The notes beneath the pieces are model-generated. The model worked only from the letters and a program-made list of their open reading frames with translations. It was not told where the DNA came from and ran no database searches. A stretch of 43,902 nt of DNA from Actinomycetes bacterium (GTDB taxonomy: Bacteria > Actinomycetota > Acidimicrobiia > Acidimicrobiales > Microtrichaceae): the NCBI GenBank assembly GCA_023389745.1, contig JAEWED010000256.1, positions 1 to 43,902 on the forward strand, given 5' to 3'. The translations under genes were made by a program, and so were the position numbers. Below are positions 43,797 to 43,902 of the stretch, in pieces; the first letter of the stretch is position 1, and the number at the start of each line of letters is the position of its first letter.

Positions 43797-43902
43797 AGTC
43801 CGCCCTCTCCACCCTCGCCGCCCTGATTCTCTGGGCTGTCGGCGCCGCTGCCATCGTGGTAGCCGTCGTCGCCCTGCTCGGCTTCGTATTCAACTACTCC
43901 AC
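43776..43902. repeat. Terminal direct repeat, right copy
   Basis: Identical to 1-127. Joining the ends here restores both membrane-peptide genes. Confidence 0.95.
43793..43902 (+). CDS. 5' part of the 43-aa membrane protein (partial)
   Basis: Same reading frame and sequence as 18-127. It runs off the window end and is complete at 18-149. Confidence 0.6.
   Translation, partial: MKSALSTLAALILWAVGAAAIVVAVVALLGFVFNYS

Noticed and set aside
1..43902. Integrase, attP, repressor or tRNA genes
   Set aside because: No recombinase catalytic pattern, no helix-turn-helix repressor I could support and no tRNA-like cloverleaf were found by reading; absence is not proven without a profile search.

Overview
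This window is a nearly complete genome of a tailed double-stranded DNA phage with siphovirus architecture: a long tape measure, a single tail-tube gene, frameshifted tail-assembly chaperones and no sheath gene. Bases 1-127 are repeated exactly at 43776-43902. The sequence is therefore the linear form of a circular assembly of about 43,775 bp, and the cut falls inside a pair of small membrane-protein genes. The DNA is GC-rich with strong GC third-position bias, AGGAGG-type ribosome sites, many GTG starts and ATGA/GTGA overlaps. With the Gp37-like tail protein, collagen-like proteins and M23 endolysin this suggests a phage of a high-GC actinobacterium (Arthrobacter/Micrococcaceae-like). The host is an inference.

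Layout: (1) 43.2 kb through the junction to 5.3 kb: rightward small genes of mostly unknown function (small membrane proteins, a secreted peptide, a DUF3310 protein, Cys-rich proteins, a tandem paralogue pair), separated by hairpins carrying a repeated CGACCCCGCTA motif. (2) 5.4-12.4 kb: regulated late promoter, large terminase, portal, MuF-like protein, protease with an apparent nested scaffold start, decoration protein and major capsid. (3) 12.5-25.2 kb: head-tail connectors, tail tube, chaperones with a TTTTTTG slip site, tape measure and baseplate/minor tail proteins. (4) 25.2-27.7 kb: small membrane proteins, a membrane collagen-like protein, M23 endolysin and holin. (5) 27.75-29.35 kb: a collagen-like and a second accessory tail protein, ending at a convergent terminator. 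(6) 41.3 down to 29.4 kb, leftward: replication genes (VRR-NUC nuclease, SNF2 helicase, primase/VapE-type helicase, a duplicated-domain protein, DUF2800 nuclease, DUF2815 ssDNA-binding protein, DNA polymerase I, small genes, DUF932 protein). (7) 41.38-41.83 kb: a gene-free, AT-richer block dense in direct and inverted repeats, the best candidate replication origin. (8) 41.9-43.2 kb: rightward genes leading to an HGG-motif small-terminase candidate, preceded by three dyads spaced exactly 31 bp.

The most unusual points are: an intein in the catalytic O-helix region of DNA polymerase I whose DNA also encodes, in another reading frame and with its own ribosome site, an HNH endonuclease; an in-frame TGA inside the ATP-binding motif of the SNF2 helicase; a lambda C/Nu3-like nested scaffold start; and several families of dyad repeats that look like operator networks. 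No integrase, excisionase, recognisable repressor, tRNA or CRISPR array was seen, so the lifestyle is unresolved but more likely lytic.
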